Part shown: piece after piece, positions 35,890 through 45,024 of the stretch
How positions within the stretch are numbered: position 1 is the stretch's first letter
Layout of the letters: every line of letters begins with the position of its first letter
Source: Gammaproteobacteria bacterium
GTDB lineage: Bacteria; Pseudomonadota; Gammaproteobacteria; JAJFKG01
Direction of reading: 5' to 3'
DNA: 64,000 nucleotides
Assembly: GCA_021773335.1 (NCBI GenBank)
Contig: JAJFKG010000049.1
Span: forward strand, 1 to 64,000
Made by a program: the position numbers and the translations under genes
Notes under the pieces: model-generated
What the model was told of the DNA's origin: nothing
Databases searched by the model: none
The model's input: the letters and a program-made list of their open reading frames with translations, nothing else

Positions 35890-38457
35890 TTAACTTTTAT
35901 AGGTGAAATCTTTAGCCTTATTCACCCCGATCTTGAGGGTATTAATCTTTTGCTTATTTTTAAACGAACATAAAAATTGCTCTGATATACCGGGTAATAA
36001 ACGCTGGTTAATCACGTGATCAATTCGTCGGGCACCACTATTGCGATGATTAGCCTGCGAAATAATCCTATTCATTACCGCCGGCGAAAATTCAATATGA
36101 CACTGGTGCTGCTGTAAAGCACGCTGCTGGATCTGCGAAAATTTTTGTTTAACAATATTCTTCAATGTTCCAACATCGAGTGGCAAGTAAGGAACTATAC
36201 TTACCCTGCCAAGAAAGGCTGGCTTAAAATAGGTAAGCAATTCTCGTTCTAATTCATCGGGTAAGTGTCGTAATGATTCATCATCACTATCCTGTAATGC
36301 CGATAAGGTAACACTACCCAAATTCGACGTCATAATAATCAACACATTTTTAAAATCAATAACGCGACCTTCACCATCCATCATAATGCCCTTATCAAAT
36401 ACTTGATAGAATGCCTCTTGTATACTCGGATGGGCTTTTTCCATTTCATCCAATAAAATGACGCTATAAGGGTTGCGCCGTACGGCCTCGGTAAGAATTC
36501 CTCCTTCGCCGTAGCCAACGTATCCAGCTGGTGAGCCAGTTAACATAGAAAGCTTATGCGGTTCCTTAAATTCAGACATATTGATAATCGTCAAATCTTT
36601 TTCACCACCATAAACTAATTTTGCAAGATTAAGTGCGGTTTCTGTTTTGCCAACACCACTAGTACCAACTAGTAAAAATACACCACGCGGCTTATTGGGA
36701 TCTTGTAAGCTTGCGTGACTCACCTTTAACTGTTTCGCTATGGTATTGATTGCCTGATCTTGACCGAGAATCAAATTATGTAAGCGTGCTTCAAGGTTGA
36801 TCATGTTTATCGCATCGCCGGCGTTCATATTGCCAACTGGTATCCCAGTCCAATCCGATATCACTTTGGCAATAATGTTCGCATCAACACAATCATGAAT
36901 TAATGGGCATTCTTTTTGTAAAGTTTTCAACACGTTTCGTTTTTGCACCAACTTTTTCTGGAGGTCACTATCAATATCAAGCTGTGTAGCCAATTTCTTT
37001 TTCAGCGTAGCAATATCTCGAATAACCTTTAATTCTTTTTTCCAGCGTTTGATTAACTTATCTCGTTGCTCATTGTTTTTTTTGGCTTTATTTTCAAGTA
37101 CGGCAATTTGTTCATTGTGTTTAAGACCTTGCTTTTGCTCTTGATTGAGCTTATTTAACGTCGCTTGTATACTGGCAGATTCCTTTGTCAAATCTTCAAT
37201 GCTGGCTGGCGTCGCCGTTTGGCTTAAGTGAACACGTGCAGCAGCGGTATCTAAGAGACTCATACACTTATCTGGTAAACAGCGTGAAGTAATATAACGT
37301 TTGGATAAATTAACAGCCGCACGGATCGCTTCATCCAAAATGACCACATTATGATGGCTTTCAAGTGTATCTAATACGCCTCTCATCATTGCTATTGCTA
37401 CGGATACAGAAGGTTCATCGACTTGCACAAGCTGGAAACGACGGTTTAAGGCGCTGTCTTTTTCAAAATATTTTTTATATTCACTCCAGGTAGTTGCGGC
37501 AATGGTCTTGAGCTCACCACGGGCTAAAGCAGGCTTGAGCAAATTCGCCGCATCCCCCTGACCAGCTTGGTTGCCAGCACCAATGAGATTGTGAGCTTCA
37601 TCAATGAAAAGAATAATAGGAGTCGCTGCATTTTTAACTGCATTGATAACCGCTTGCAAGCGTTTCTCAAACTCGCCTTTCACGCCGGCACCAGCCTGCA
37701 AACTGGCTAAATCCAAATTGTATATGCTTGTATTCATGAGTTCGGGTGGCACATCATTAGCGACAATCCGTAATGCCAACCCTTCAACAATAGCTGTTTT
37801 ACCAACCCCAGCCTCGCCAACTAAAAGAGGATTATTCTGTTTGCGCCGTGTTAACACATCGATCATTTGTCGAACTTCAACATGACGTCCAATAATAGGA
37901 TCAATTTTATTTTGCTTAGCCAATAAGGTTAAGTTAGTAGCAAACTTATCCAGTGGGCCTTGTGCATCACTTGTAGTTTCTCCAGCATCATTTTTCTGAT
38001 CTTCACGAACAAAGTCAGCCAAACGTTGTAGAGAGACTTTTTCTAAACCGCCTGGCAGTGGCATTACCGGGTATTGCTGTTGTGCAATTCCTATTAATGT
38101 GTAAATAAGGATTGGTAAATTAATTTTCTTGGCGCTGAACTCTAATGATGCCTGCATCCAAGCCTCTTTAAGGCATTGCACCAACAATTGTGATAACCCT
38201 GGCGCTTGTTGGCTCCCAGACTTAAACTTATCAAGTCTGGCTTGTAGTGACGATGCTAAAGTTGCCTGTTCAAGCTGACAATGTGCTATTAATGCCATAA
38301 AATTTTTATCCGCCTGGCGCAAACAAACAACAAGAAAATGTTCAATCTCAACATAGTAATGTGTTTGATTCATAGCACCAGCAATAGATTCCTCAAGCGT
38401 AGCTATGGCAGTCGCATCTAACTTTTTAGTGAGCAATTCTAAGTTTAATTCGGTCAT
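35890..38457 (-). CDS. clpV: T6SS sheath-recycling ATPase ClpV (TssH)
   Basis: A Hsp100/ClpB-type unfoldase of about 855 residues that disassembles contracted sheaths. The N-domain starts MTELNLELLTKKLD. The first AAA module has Walker A GEAGVGKTA and Walker B ILFIDEAHN. The coiled-coil middle domain follows (about 400-520). The second AAA module has GTSGVGKTE and VILLDEMEKAHP. The ATG at 38457 has AGGAG upstream and overlaps the tssG stop by 4 bp. The gap to tssA is about 175 bp, so tssA may have its own promoter. Confidence 0.97.
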   Translation of the reverse strand: MTELNLELLTKKLDATAIATLEESIAGAMNQTHYYVEIEHFLVVCLRQADKNFMALIAHCQLEQATLASSLQARLDKFKSGSQQAPGLSQLLVQCLKEAWMQASLEFSAKKINLPILIYTLIGIAQQQYPVMPLPGGLEKVSLQRLADFVREDQKNDAGETTSDAQGPLDKFATNLTLLAKQNKIDPIIGRHVEVRQMIDVLTRRKQNNPLLVGEAGVGKTAIVEGLALRIVANDVPPELMNTSIYNLDLASLQAGAGVKGEFEKRLQAVINAVKNAATPIILFIDEAHNLIGAGNQAGQGDAANLLKPALARGELKTIAATTWSEYKKYFEKDSALNRRFQLVQVDEPSVSVAIAMMRGVLDTLESHHNVVILDEAIRAAVNLSKRYITSRCLPDKCMSLLDTAAARVHLSQTATPASIEDLTKESASIQATLNKLNQEQKQGLKHNEQIAVLENKAKKNNEQRDKLIKRWKKELKVIRDIATLKKKLATQLDIDSDLQKKLVQKRNVLKTLQKECPLIHDCVDANIIAKVISDWTGIPVGNMNAGDAINMINLEARLHNLILGQDQAINTIAKQLKVSHASLQDPNKPRGVFLLVGTSGVGKTETALNLAKLVYGGEKDLTIINMSEFKEPHKLSMLTGSPAGYVGYGEGGILTEAVRRNPYSVILLDEMEKAHPSIQEAFYQVFDKGIMMDGEGRVIDFKNVLIIMTSNLGSVTLSALQDSDDESLRHLPDELERELLTYFKPAFLGRVSIVPYLPLDVGTLKNIVKQKFSQIQQRALQQHQCHIEFSPAVMNRIISQANHRNSGARRIDHVINQRLLPGISEQFLCSFKNKQKINTLKIGVNKAKDFTYKS

Positions 38458-39389
38458 CGCTGATCTCCTACTAGTGTAATTGACGTTATCGCCTGAGTTG
38501 ATGCTTGCGCAAAGCACCACGCATTACGACCAAGAATGGCATTTTTTTCATTTGCAAGACGACAATAGATAGATTCATCCGCATATAATTTGATTTGTAT
38601 ATCAAAGCTTAATACATCACCTATGTACAACCTAGTTACTTCACTGATTGCTTTTAAGTATGCTTTATCTAGAATAATCTTCTGAAATTGGCTGGATTTA
38701 ACTGAACCAATTGTTATTTTTATTTTATTAGCCTTTGTTTTATATCTATCGCCTAATACTGTATTGCGCCCAAGCTGACAATTTTGTCCATCACCAACGC
38801 AACCAGGCAATTTCGTCAAATTTTCATTACTTATCGTCAGGTACGAGATTTCATTTTCCATAATAGTCACAGGTAAAGAAAAATAAGTGGCTAACAAATA
38901 CTGCAAACCCATTGCAGTCCGGGTTTTCGTAAAGAATATCTGACTATAATAAGCAAAACTGTTCCTCGGCAATGGCGTAGAACAAGAGCTGTATGGTGAG
39001 TAACCCGCCAAGCTCAATAGAGTATCAGTTAAGATATTTCTCTCATCAATATTTTTGTGGGAGTAATTGTATTTACTATACACATCATATAATAACCAAA
39101 GGCTTCGATCATGAAAGATGTCCAAAAAAGCTTTAAACGCAAATTCTTTTTTATGAATCTGATGCAAAACACGCTCAGTATAATGTTGAGGCAATGCACC
39201 ATCTATACCGATCAAACTCGGCATTTGTGAATATAAAAACCAAGTCCCTTGAGACGCTTCAAGGTTGCTAACATCCTGTTCTGCAAATTCCAAGTTAGGT
39301 TCAACACACAGACGCAATTGCTTGCGGTTAATTTTTTTGAACGTTAACAGATAATGTATATATTCAAAAAAATTTTTCTTCTTAATCAT
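38454..39389 (-). CDS. tssG: T6SS baseplate protein TssG
   Basis: 311 residues. Typical TssG segments are VSNLEASQGTWFLYSQMPSLIGIDGALPQHYTE, cited here as FLYSQMPSLIGIDGALPQHY, then FLDIFHDRSLWLLYDVYSKY, and ILGRNAWCF at the C-terminus. TssG is part of the baseplate wedge with TssE, F and K. The start overlaps tssF by 4 bp and the stop overlaps clpV by 4 bp. Confidence 0.95.
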   Translation of the reverse strand: MIKKKNFFEYIHYLLTFKKINRKQLRLCVEPNLEFAEQDVSNLEASQGTWFLYSQMPSLIGIDGALPQHYTERVLHQIHKKEFAFKAFLDIFHDRSLWLLYDVYSKYNYSHKNIDERNILTDTLLSLAGYSPYSSCSTPLPRNSFAYYSQIFFTKTRTAMGLQYLLATYFSLPVTIMENEISYLTISNENLTKLPGCVGDGQNCQLGRNTVLGDRYKTKANKIKITIGSVKSSQFQKIILDKAYLKAISEVTRLYIGDVLSFDIQIKLYADESIYCRLANEKNAILGRNAWCFAQASTQAITSITLVGDQR

Positions 39390-41128
39390 ATTAAACTCCG
39401 CAGACCAATCCTAGCAGGCCAGGCATATAGTGTTTTATGAAATTGATCAGTAGTAAAAATAAGCTTAGTAAAATGATTTAATGTCGATGAAGTCGCTATA
39501 AAACGCTCTAATATATTACCGAAAATCAAGATCTCGTGAGGCTGCTCTTCCTCTGTTTTGAGATCAACAATAATCTCTAAACCTTGACAAAACAGATCGA
39601 TCGGATCTTCAGGCAAACAGGCTTGTGTGCGTCTAACCTCAATCGCGTTTATTGATTCAAAATAACGTTGCACTTCGCTATTATTTGCAACATTATATAA
39701 AGACAGCGTCTCACGTAAAACGCTGCCATCTTTTACGCCAACACCCAGTTTTTGTCCACATAAATGTGAGACCAGCTTCCAATGAAGCTCTTGCGTCATC
39801 ACCTCTGTTAGATAACTTGTCGGCGCGATCAACCAGGTTAAATTTTCTTCGATTGCGGGGCCATTTAACACTTTTAGCTGTGAAATATTTTTTTTAAAAT
39901 ACAAATCACGAGGCAGATTTGCATTAGTACAACGCACGTCTACGCAAAGCGTCCAATCTTGTTGTGCCAGTATATGCGAATCCTGATGCACCAAAGCAAT
40001 ATGAGAATCACCATCTCGATCGTAAATTTGCCAATAATTTTCGCTATCTGACTCATGATGAGTTAAACCAAAAAGTGGTTTGTAATGTATTTTCTCATTA
40101 TAAGGCGATACTGCAGTAACGCGTTTGACATCATAGATATTTTGTTCACCCACATCGACTCTGCTATTTGCTGTTAGCAAATACTCTGAACTATCTGCTT
40201 CGAGATTTATGGGTTCAGCCAATTGTGAAAATAGATTCACAATTGGCACACAACCTAACTTGAAATTATCGCCACTGATCGACTGCTTCAATAATGAAAT
40301 ACTTTCCTTTAAAGAAAAAATTATACTGAAGTTATTTTTGATCGTTTTAAAGTTTTCGCACTGAAGATTACACAGCTCAAAAAACAAAAATTTATTGGGA
40401 AAAACACAATACTCGCTCAATAGCTGGCTGGGACTATAATCGACACCATCACTAAGGAATAGAGATTCCTCTTTTGAAAAACCCACATTGCTTATATAGT
40501 CATCGCTTAACGTTGTGATTACATCCTCTCCAGACTTTACAGTAAAACCAGCGGCTTTTGCGGTAATAAGCCCATATAAAAAGTTTGTGACACTACCCTC
40601 TCCATGCAAAAAAAATCTTAACTTATCTATCTTTAAATCACCGATTGCCATATTTTTGTTTGTACAATTTATTTCAACTTTCAATTCGCTTGGGCTGATA
40701 AAACTCGCCGCCTTAACTTCTAGCGGCCACACAGTCGTTGGATAAATAGACTTAAAATAGCAATTCTTTGATTCTGAATTACCCATAGCCAATGTCGTTC
40801 CTCTTTCTACCTTGATGCCATAATCTTGATTATCATGCGCGGGAAATTGAATTATTCCCATTGATGGAACTGGCTTCTGATAGTGTGGATAAAGCACACT
40901 GCATAGCGCCTTTATACTATTAGGAATTTCATCATCTAGTTGCTTTTGTATACGCGCGTTTAGGAAGGCCATCCCCTCTAGCAAACGCTCAATATGCGGA
41001 TCTGCAACTTCATGCTCGGCCATACCTAATTTTCCAGCGATAGAGGAATATTTTTTAGCAAAATCTTTTGCCAAATTATTTATCGCATGTAGCTCTTGGG
41101 CATAATAATCTTTAAGCTTTTTACTCAT
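39386..41128 (-). CDS. tssF: T6SS baseplate protein TssF
   Basis: 580 residues, the usual length. The N-terminus YYAQELHAINNLAKDFAKKY followed by DPHIERLLEGMAFLNARIQKQLDD is diagnostic, as is the SIKALCSVLYPHYQKPVPSM block. It forms the wedge with TssG. It overlaps tssE by 8 bp and tssG by 4 bp. Confidence 0.96.
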   Translation of the reverse strand: MSKKLKDYYAQELHAINNLAKDFAKKYSSIAGKLGMAEHEVADPHIERLLEGMAFLNARIQKQLDDEIPNSIKALCSVLYPHYQKPVPSMGIIQFPAHDNQDYGIKVERGTTLAMGNSESKNCYFKSIYPTTVWPLEVKAASFISPSELKVEINCTNKNMAIGDLKIDKLRFFLHGEGSVTNFLYGLITAKAAGFTVKSGEDVITTLSDDYISNVGFSKEESLFLSDGVDYSPSQLLSEYCVFPNKFLFFELCNLQCENFKTIKNNFSIIFSLKESISLLKQSISGDNFKLGCVPIVNLFSQLAEPINLEADSSEYLLTANSRVDVGEQNIYDVKRVTAVSPYNEKIHYKPLFGLTHHESDSENYWQIYDRDGDSHIALVHQDSHILAQQDWTLCVDVRCTNANLPRDLYFKKNISQLKVLNGPAIEENLTWLIAPTSYLTEVMTQELHWKLVSHLCGQKLGVGVKDGSVLRETLSLYNVANNSEVQRYFESINAIEVRRTQACLPEDPIDLFCQGLEIIVDLKTEEEQPHEILIFGNILERFIATSSTLNHFTKLIFTTDQFHKTLYAWPARIGLRSLI

Positions 41129-41573
41129 ATTTCATACCTTTAATTTTGAAGCGTGCGCTAGAGGTTTCAAGTTGTGATTCAAGTCTCACTGGAATACTTG
41201 CCTGATTGCTATGAAACATAGCCTTAATATGCATAACAACTAAATGTTTTCTTTGCACATTGATTTGAGGATCCAACTTCACACTAACAGCTTGCAAACG
41301 CGGCTCGAATTGCTTAATCGTATTTTCAACTTCATCCGCTAACTCTTGTTGATCAGCTTCAGATTCGGGCCGAAATTGACTAAAATCAGGTAAACCATAC
41401 TGCAATAAATTTGGTACTAGGCACCTATAGTCTTCATCTAAACAGCGTCGCGTATTCAGCAAATTTTGTATATCTTCTTTTATCTGCTCAAGATCAAACG
41501 TATTCAAACCAGCACCGTTTGTTTCGTTTATTAGAACTGATAGTGAACTATTACTCTTGGCGTTTTGCATCAT
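41121..41573 (-). CDS. tssE: T6SS baseplate protein TssE (gp25-like)
   Basis: 150 residues. The gp25 core is visible: EDIQNLLNTRRCL, PNLLQYGLPDFSQ and TIKQFEPRLQAVSVKLD. TssE joins the baseplate and starts sheath assembly. It is the first gene of the minus-strand T6SS operon. Two adjacent ATGs (41573 and 41570) are possible. The 259-bp gap to hcp should hold the divergent promoters. Confidence 0.95.
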   Translation of the reverse strand: MMQNAKSNSSLSVLINETNGAGLNTFDLEQIKEDIQNLLNTRRCLDEDYRCLVPNLLQYGLPDFSQFRPESEADQQELADEVENTIKQFEPRLQAVSVKLDPQINVQRKHLVVMHIKAMFHSNQASIPVRLESQLETSSARFKIKGMKYE

Positions 41574-41832
41574 GGTTGCTTACCTTGTTAATCAACCCCA
41601 TCTACTATAGTTGCGAAACATTGCTAAATGATGTCAGCCAATGTTTTTTTGTATCAAAAAAACTGTGTGTAATAACAAAACCACCCAAAATTGAAAAAAT
41701 ACAGACACAATCTAGTGCTACGCTTGCCCATAAACAATCAGCGCAAACCTATGGCGATTGTTTTACTGACAGCACTTGGCGTCTAGCCAAACTGTTAATA
41801 ATCTACCAACACAGACGAAAGGAGAATATGCC

Positions 41833-42327
41833 ATGAGTCAAGAATATGATTGCGAAATTGACATTGATGGTAAAAAACTTGGTGACTCTAAACGTAAGGG
41901 CTATGAAGGTCAAATTAAAGCACGCGTTTCAACGCCTGCACAATTTACGCATAGCTCAGGTAAAGAGGTCGTTGGCGTCGCTAATAGTCAATTATATATT
42001 GATGACGTCCATATCCAAGGTGTCATTCAAAATATGGGTAACTTACGTACAGCAGCAGGCTTAGGTAAAAACACCAAAATGAAAAAAGTGGTTATTACCC
42101 GCCTGGCTAAACTAGAAGGCCAGCCACAGGATCAAGTTACGCAAACAATCACATTGCAAAATGCAACATTTAAGGAGTTAGTGAGTGACGATCACAGTAA
42201 TCAATTCAGCGCAGTAGTGGATTATGAAGAGATTGAAATCAAGGATATTCAAATTAAGCAAGACGGCACCATCGGGTCGCCCATTGTTAACTCTTATAAC
42301 CGCCTAACCAATGTAATGAATGCATAG
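41833..42327 (+). CDS. hcp: T6SS tube protein Hcp (TssD)
   Basis: 164 residues from the ATG with AAAGGAGAAT upstream. Hcp hexamers stack into the inner tube that the sheath fires. Visible Hcp-like traits are the beta-rich core, YDCEIDIDGKKLGDS..GYEGQI at the start, KVVITRLAKLEG and the DYEEIEIKDIQIKQ ending strand. It is the first plus-strand T6SS gene; 205 bp with a stem-loop separate it from tssJ, which would allow extra expression of hcp. Confidence 0.85.
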   Translation: MSQEYDCEIDIDGKKLGDSKRKGYEGQIKARVSTPAQFTHSSGKEVVGVANSQLYIDDVHIQGVIQNMGNLRTAAGLGKNTKMKKVVITRLAKLEGQPQDQVTQTITLQNATFKELVSDDHSNQFSAVVDYEEIEIKDIQIKQDGTIGSPIVNSYNRLTNVMNA

Positions 42328-42356
42328 GTTAGTGTGATATGCAGACTGAATACTTA

Positions 42357-42405
42357 CCCGCACAAGGTGTATCTGCCTATCGTTGCTAGATATGCCTGGT
42401 GCGGG
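42357..42405 (+). promoter_or_regulatory. Long stem-loop after hcp
   Basis: cccgcac (42357-42363) pairs with gtgcggg (42399-42405), and the inner aggtgtatct and agatatgcct continue the stem with one mismatch. No T-run follows. A stabilising 3' hairpin or partial transcription stop for the highly needed hcp mRNA is likely. The rest of the 205-bp gap shows only the tssJ Shine-Dalgarno (AAGGGGAG). Confidence 0.6.
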
Positions 42406-42531
42406 AAAGTGCTTGTGCTGAAACAAGCCGAATCAGACAGAAACAAAACACATACAAACGGATGCATTAGCGCAATCAAACAATAACATTTCATCACTAT
42501 GATGTACTGAGTTTATAGCCAAGGGGAGCGA

Positions 42532-42999
42532 ATGATGAAGACGAGATACCGACATACTTTAAAGTTTATCATCGTATTAATTTTCTTATTCACTTTGTCT
42601 GCTTGCACAACCATGCGCCATATGTTTACCACCCCTGAAGCGGTCATTACATTGAAAACCGATAGCAAATTAAATACCACCCATTCAGGGAATTCACTAC
42701 CACTAAAAGTCTCTCTCTACCAACTAAGTAGTACCCAGCTAGTTGATGCCAAAATGCAAAACCAAACAACCATGGCGATTAATAACAATTTACAAAAAAC
42801 ATTTACTCTCTATCCAAGACAAGTAGAGAAAATCACGTGGAAATTACAAAAAAATACGACAGTCATTGCCGTTGTTTCTAAATTTCACCGCCTGAACGAA
42901 GCAAATTGGCGAGTATTTATCCCTGTCGACCCGAAACAAGGTAAAAACGTTATTAATATCAAATTTGTCGCAAACCAAGTCTATGTAAGGAAATTATAA
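42532..42999 (+). CDS. tssJ: T6SS outer-membrane lipoprotein TssJ
   Basis: 155 residues. The N-terminal basic and hydrophobic signal ends in a lipobox LSAC with Cys25, the site of lipidation. The rest is a small beta-sandwich with PLKVSLYQLSSTQLVDAK, RQVEKITWKLQKNTTVIAVV and NVINIKFVANQVYV, as in TssJ/SciN. It anchors the TssJLM membrane complex in the outer membrane. The stop overlaps the tssK start (TAATG). Confidence 0.94.
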   Translation: MMKTRYRHTLKFIIVLIFLFTLSACTTMRHMFTTPEAVITLKTDSKLNTTHSGNSLPLKVSLYQLSSTQLVDAKMQNQTTMAINNNLQKTFTLYPRQVEKITWKLQKNTTVIAVVSKFHRLNEANWRVFIPVDPKQGKNVINIKFVANQVYVRKL

Positions 43000-44339
43000 T
43001 GCTACACCAAGAAAAAAGAGTCGTATGGACTGAAGGAATGCTATTAAAACCACAACAGTTTCAACAGATGGAACAATATCTCGAATGGTATACTAACATA
43101 CAATTACATAATAATTACGAAGACCGCTGGGGACTGTCACAACTCACTATAGAGGAGCAATACTTCCCTATGCAACGCTTTGGCATTAGCCAGGCGAGTG
43201 GCATTTTTCCAGATGGCACGCCTTTTAAAATCAACAGTGGTAATTCAACCCCCTTATTGCTTGATGTTCCGGAAAATACGAGTGATAAGATAATCTATTT
43301 GGCGCTCGCCCTGCAAAAGGACGGCATCCCACTCATTGATATGCAATCCCAAGCAAACACATCAGGTACTCGATTTAGAGCTACGCAATTACCACTCGCA
43401 GACAATACAGTCACTAGCGGCATGCCAACGCCTATCAACCTTGCTATTCCTAAATTGCATCTTCTGCTGGAAGGAATGGATTGTAGTCAATACGCAACCA
43501 TTCCTATTGCCAAAATTAAAACCCTATCAGAAGAAAAGGGTATCACCCTCGATAAAACCTTTATCCCCCCATTACTCAATTGCCAAGCTGATCTGACATT
43601 ATCGGCGCTGGTTTATGAAACATTTTCTCTGCTAGCTCAACGTAGCAAAGCACTTTCACAGCGCATATTGGCCCCCAGCAGCAATACTGTCGCCGACATG
43701 CGTGAGTTTTTATTACTGCAAATAATCAATCGTAACACGCCTTTATTTGCACATTTCGCAAAATGTGCAAACTTACATCCTAAAATGTTTTATCAAAATC
43801 TCATCCAACTGGTTGGTGAACTAGAGACGTTTAATGACGAAAAAGCACCTGACGCGTATTTGGATGAGTATTGCCATAATAGTTTAGCCACAACTTTTTC
43901 CGCCCTAATGCAAAAATTACGTATTTCTCTCAATCAAATCTTGGACCATCGAGCGCAACTGATTGAGCTTTTGGAAAATAATCCCGGAATCCACATAGGC
44001 GCCGTGCACGATCAAAGCCTCATGCATAGTGCCGATTTTATCCTAGCCGTGCGCGCAGACATGGCAGAAAAACGGCTGCAAAAAGAGTTTATTGCGCAAT
44101 GTAAGGTGGCCCCTATCGATAAAATAAATGCATTCGTAGAAGCACAAGTCCCGGGCATACGCCTGCGTTCATTATCAGTCGCACCACCACAAATACCATA
44201 CCACGCTGGTTTCACTTACTATCGTTTAGACGACTCACACGATTTGTGGCAACAAACAAAACAGTCCGGTGGTGTCGCCCTGCATGTCGGTGGCATATTC
44301 GAGAATTTACAACTTGAACTTTGGGCAATTAAGAGGTGA
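42999..44339 (+). CDS. tssK: T6SS baseplate-membrane connector TssK
   Basis: 446 residues, normal for TssK. Diagnostic features: VVWTEGMLLKPQQFQQMEQY at the N-terminus (phage-receptor-binding-like fold), GIFPDGTPF, the middle FLLLQIINRNTPLFAHF and the C-terminal HVGGIFENLQLELWAIKR. TssK links the baseplate wedge to TssL and TssM. It is coupled to tssJ by a TAATG overlap, and tssL follows 3 bp later. Confidence 0.97.
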   Translation: MLHQEKRVVWTEGMLLKPQQFQQMEQYLEWYTNIQLHNNYEDRWGLSQLTIEEQYFPMQRFGISQASGIFPDGTPFKINSGNSTPLLLDVPENTSDKIIYLALALQKDGIPLIDMQSQANTSGTRFRATQLPLADNTVTSGMPTPINLAIPKLHLLLEGMDCSQYATIPIAKIKTLSEEKGITLDKTFIPPLLNCQADLTLSALVYETFSLLAQRSKALSQRILAPSSNTVADMREFLLLQIINRNTPLFAHFAKCANLHPKMFYQNLIQLVGELETFNDEKAPDAYLDEYCHNSLATTFSALMQKLRISLNQILDHRAQLIELLENNPGIHIGAVHDQSLMHSADFILAVRADMAEKRLQKEFIAQCKVAPIDKINAFVEAQVPGIRLRSLSVAPPQIPYHAGFTYYRLDDSHDLWQQTKQSGGVALHVGGIFENLQLELWAIKR

Positions 44340-44342
44340 GCC

Positions 44343-45014
44343 ATGTCATTAACCTATAATACTAATCCAATTGTGACTGCATCTATTGATATATTCTTAT
44401 ATACCGATCTGATTAATTCATCAATGGAGATTGATGAAGTGCGTAATACGCTGACCAATCAAGTTGACAACTTCAAGCACGCTTTGTCGGCAAGCATTAA
44501 GGAGCATGATTACATCCAAAACATAACCTATTTATTATGTTGTGTTCTTGATGAATTCATATTAACGAGTGAGTGGGGACGAAATCATTACTGGGCTTCC
44601 AACACACTATTAAGTCGGTTTTACCACGACACCAGAGGTGGAAGAGATTTTTTTACGCTGCTACAAGCACACATGAATAGCCCTGCGCAACATATCGACG
44701 CTTTAGAATTTATATTAATGTGTATTAACATTGGGTTTCATGGAAAATTCTTGTTAATGTCCGATGGTGACTTGAAACTCAAACGTCTCAAGTCTGATCT
44801 ATATCACATCGTAAAACAACATAAACCGCAACCAGAAAAGCCGTCTAAACTGGCGCATAGGATAAAACGCCACAAGCCTAAAACGAAACACCTGCACCTT
44901 AAACTCTTTATAGGCTGCGCAATACTTGCCGGCATTATTTTTTCAATCTCGACAATTTTACTCAACCAACAGGTTAATCTAGCGCTTGCCACTACTCAAC
45001 AAGTCAGCGTTTAA
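44343..45014 (+). CDS. tssL: T6SS inner-membrane protein TssL (DotU/IcmH)
   Basis: 223 residues. The cytoplasmic hook domain has the DotU landmarks YLLCCVLDEFILTSEWG (about 64-80), SRFYHDTRGGRDFFTLLQ and LEFILMCINIGFHGKF. One C-terminal helix (about 184-206) anchors it. No OmpA-like peptidoglycan-binding extension is present. It works with TssM and TssJ in the membrane complex. Confidence 0.96.
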   Translation: MSLTYNTNPIVTASIDIFLYTDLINSSMEIDEVRNTLTNQVDNFKHALSASIKEHDYIQNITYLLCCVLDEFILTSEWGRNHYWASNTLLSRFYHDTRGGRDFFTLLQAHMNSPAQHIDALEFILMCINIGFHGKFLLMSDGDLKLKRLKSDLYHIVKQHKPQPEKPSKLAHRIKRHKPKTKHLHLKLFIGCAILAGIIFSISTILLNQQVNLALATTQQVSV

Positions 45015-45024
45015 GGGGAATGTT

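Noticed and set aside
39652-39897. Plus-strand open frame inside tssF
   Set aside because: It is opposite the conserved tssF coding sequence and without ribosome site or protein features.
41574-41832. Sigma-54 promoter for the divergent T6SS operons
   Set aside because: I looked for GG-N10-GC type -24/-12 elements and found no good match.
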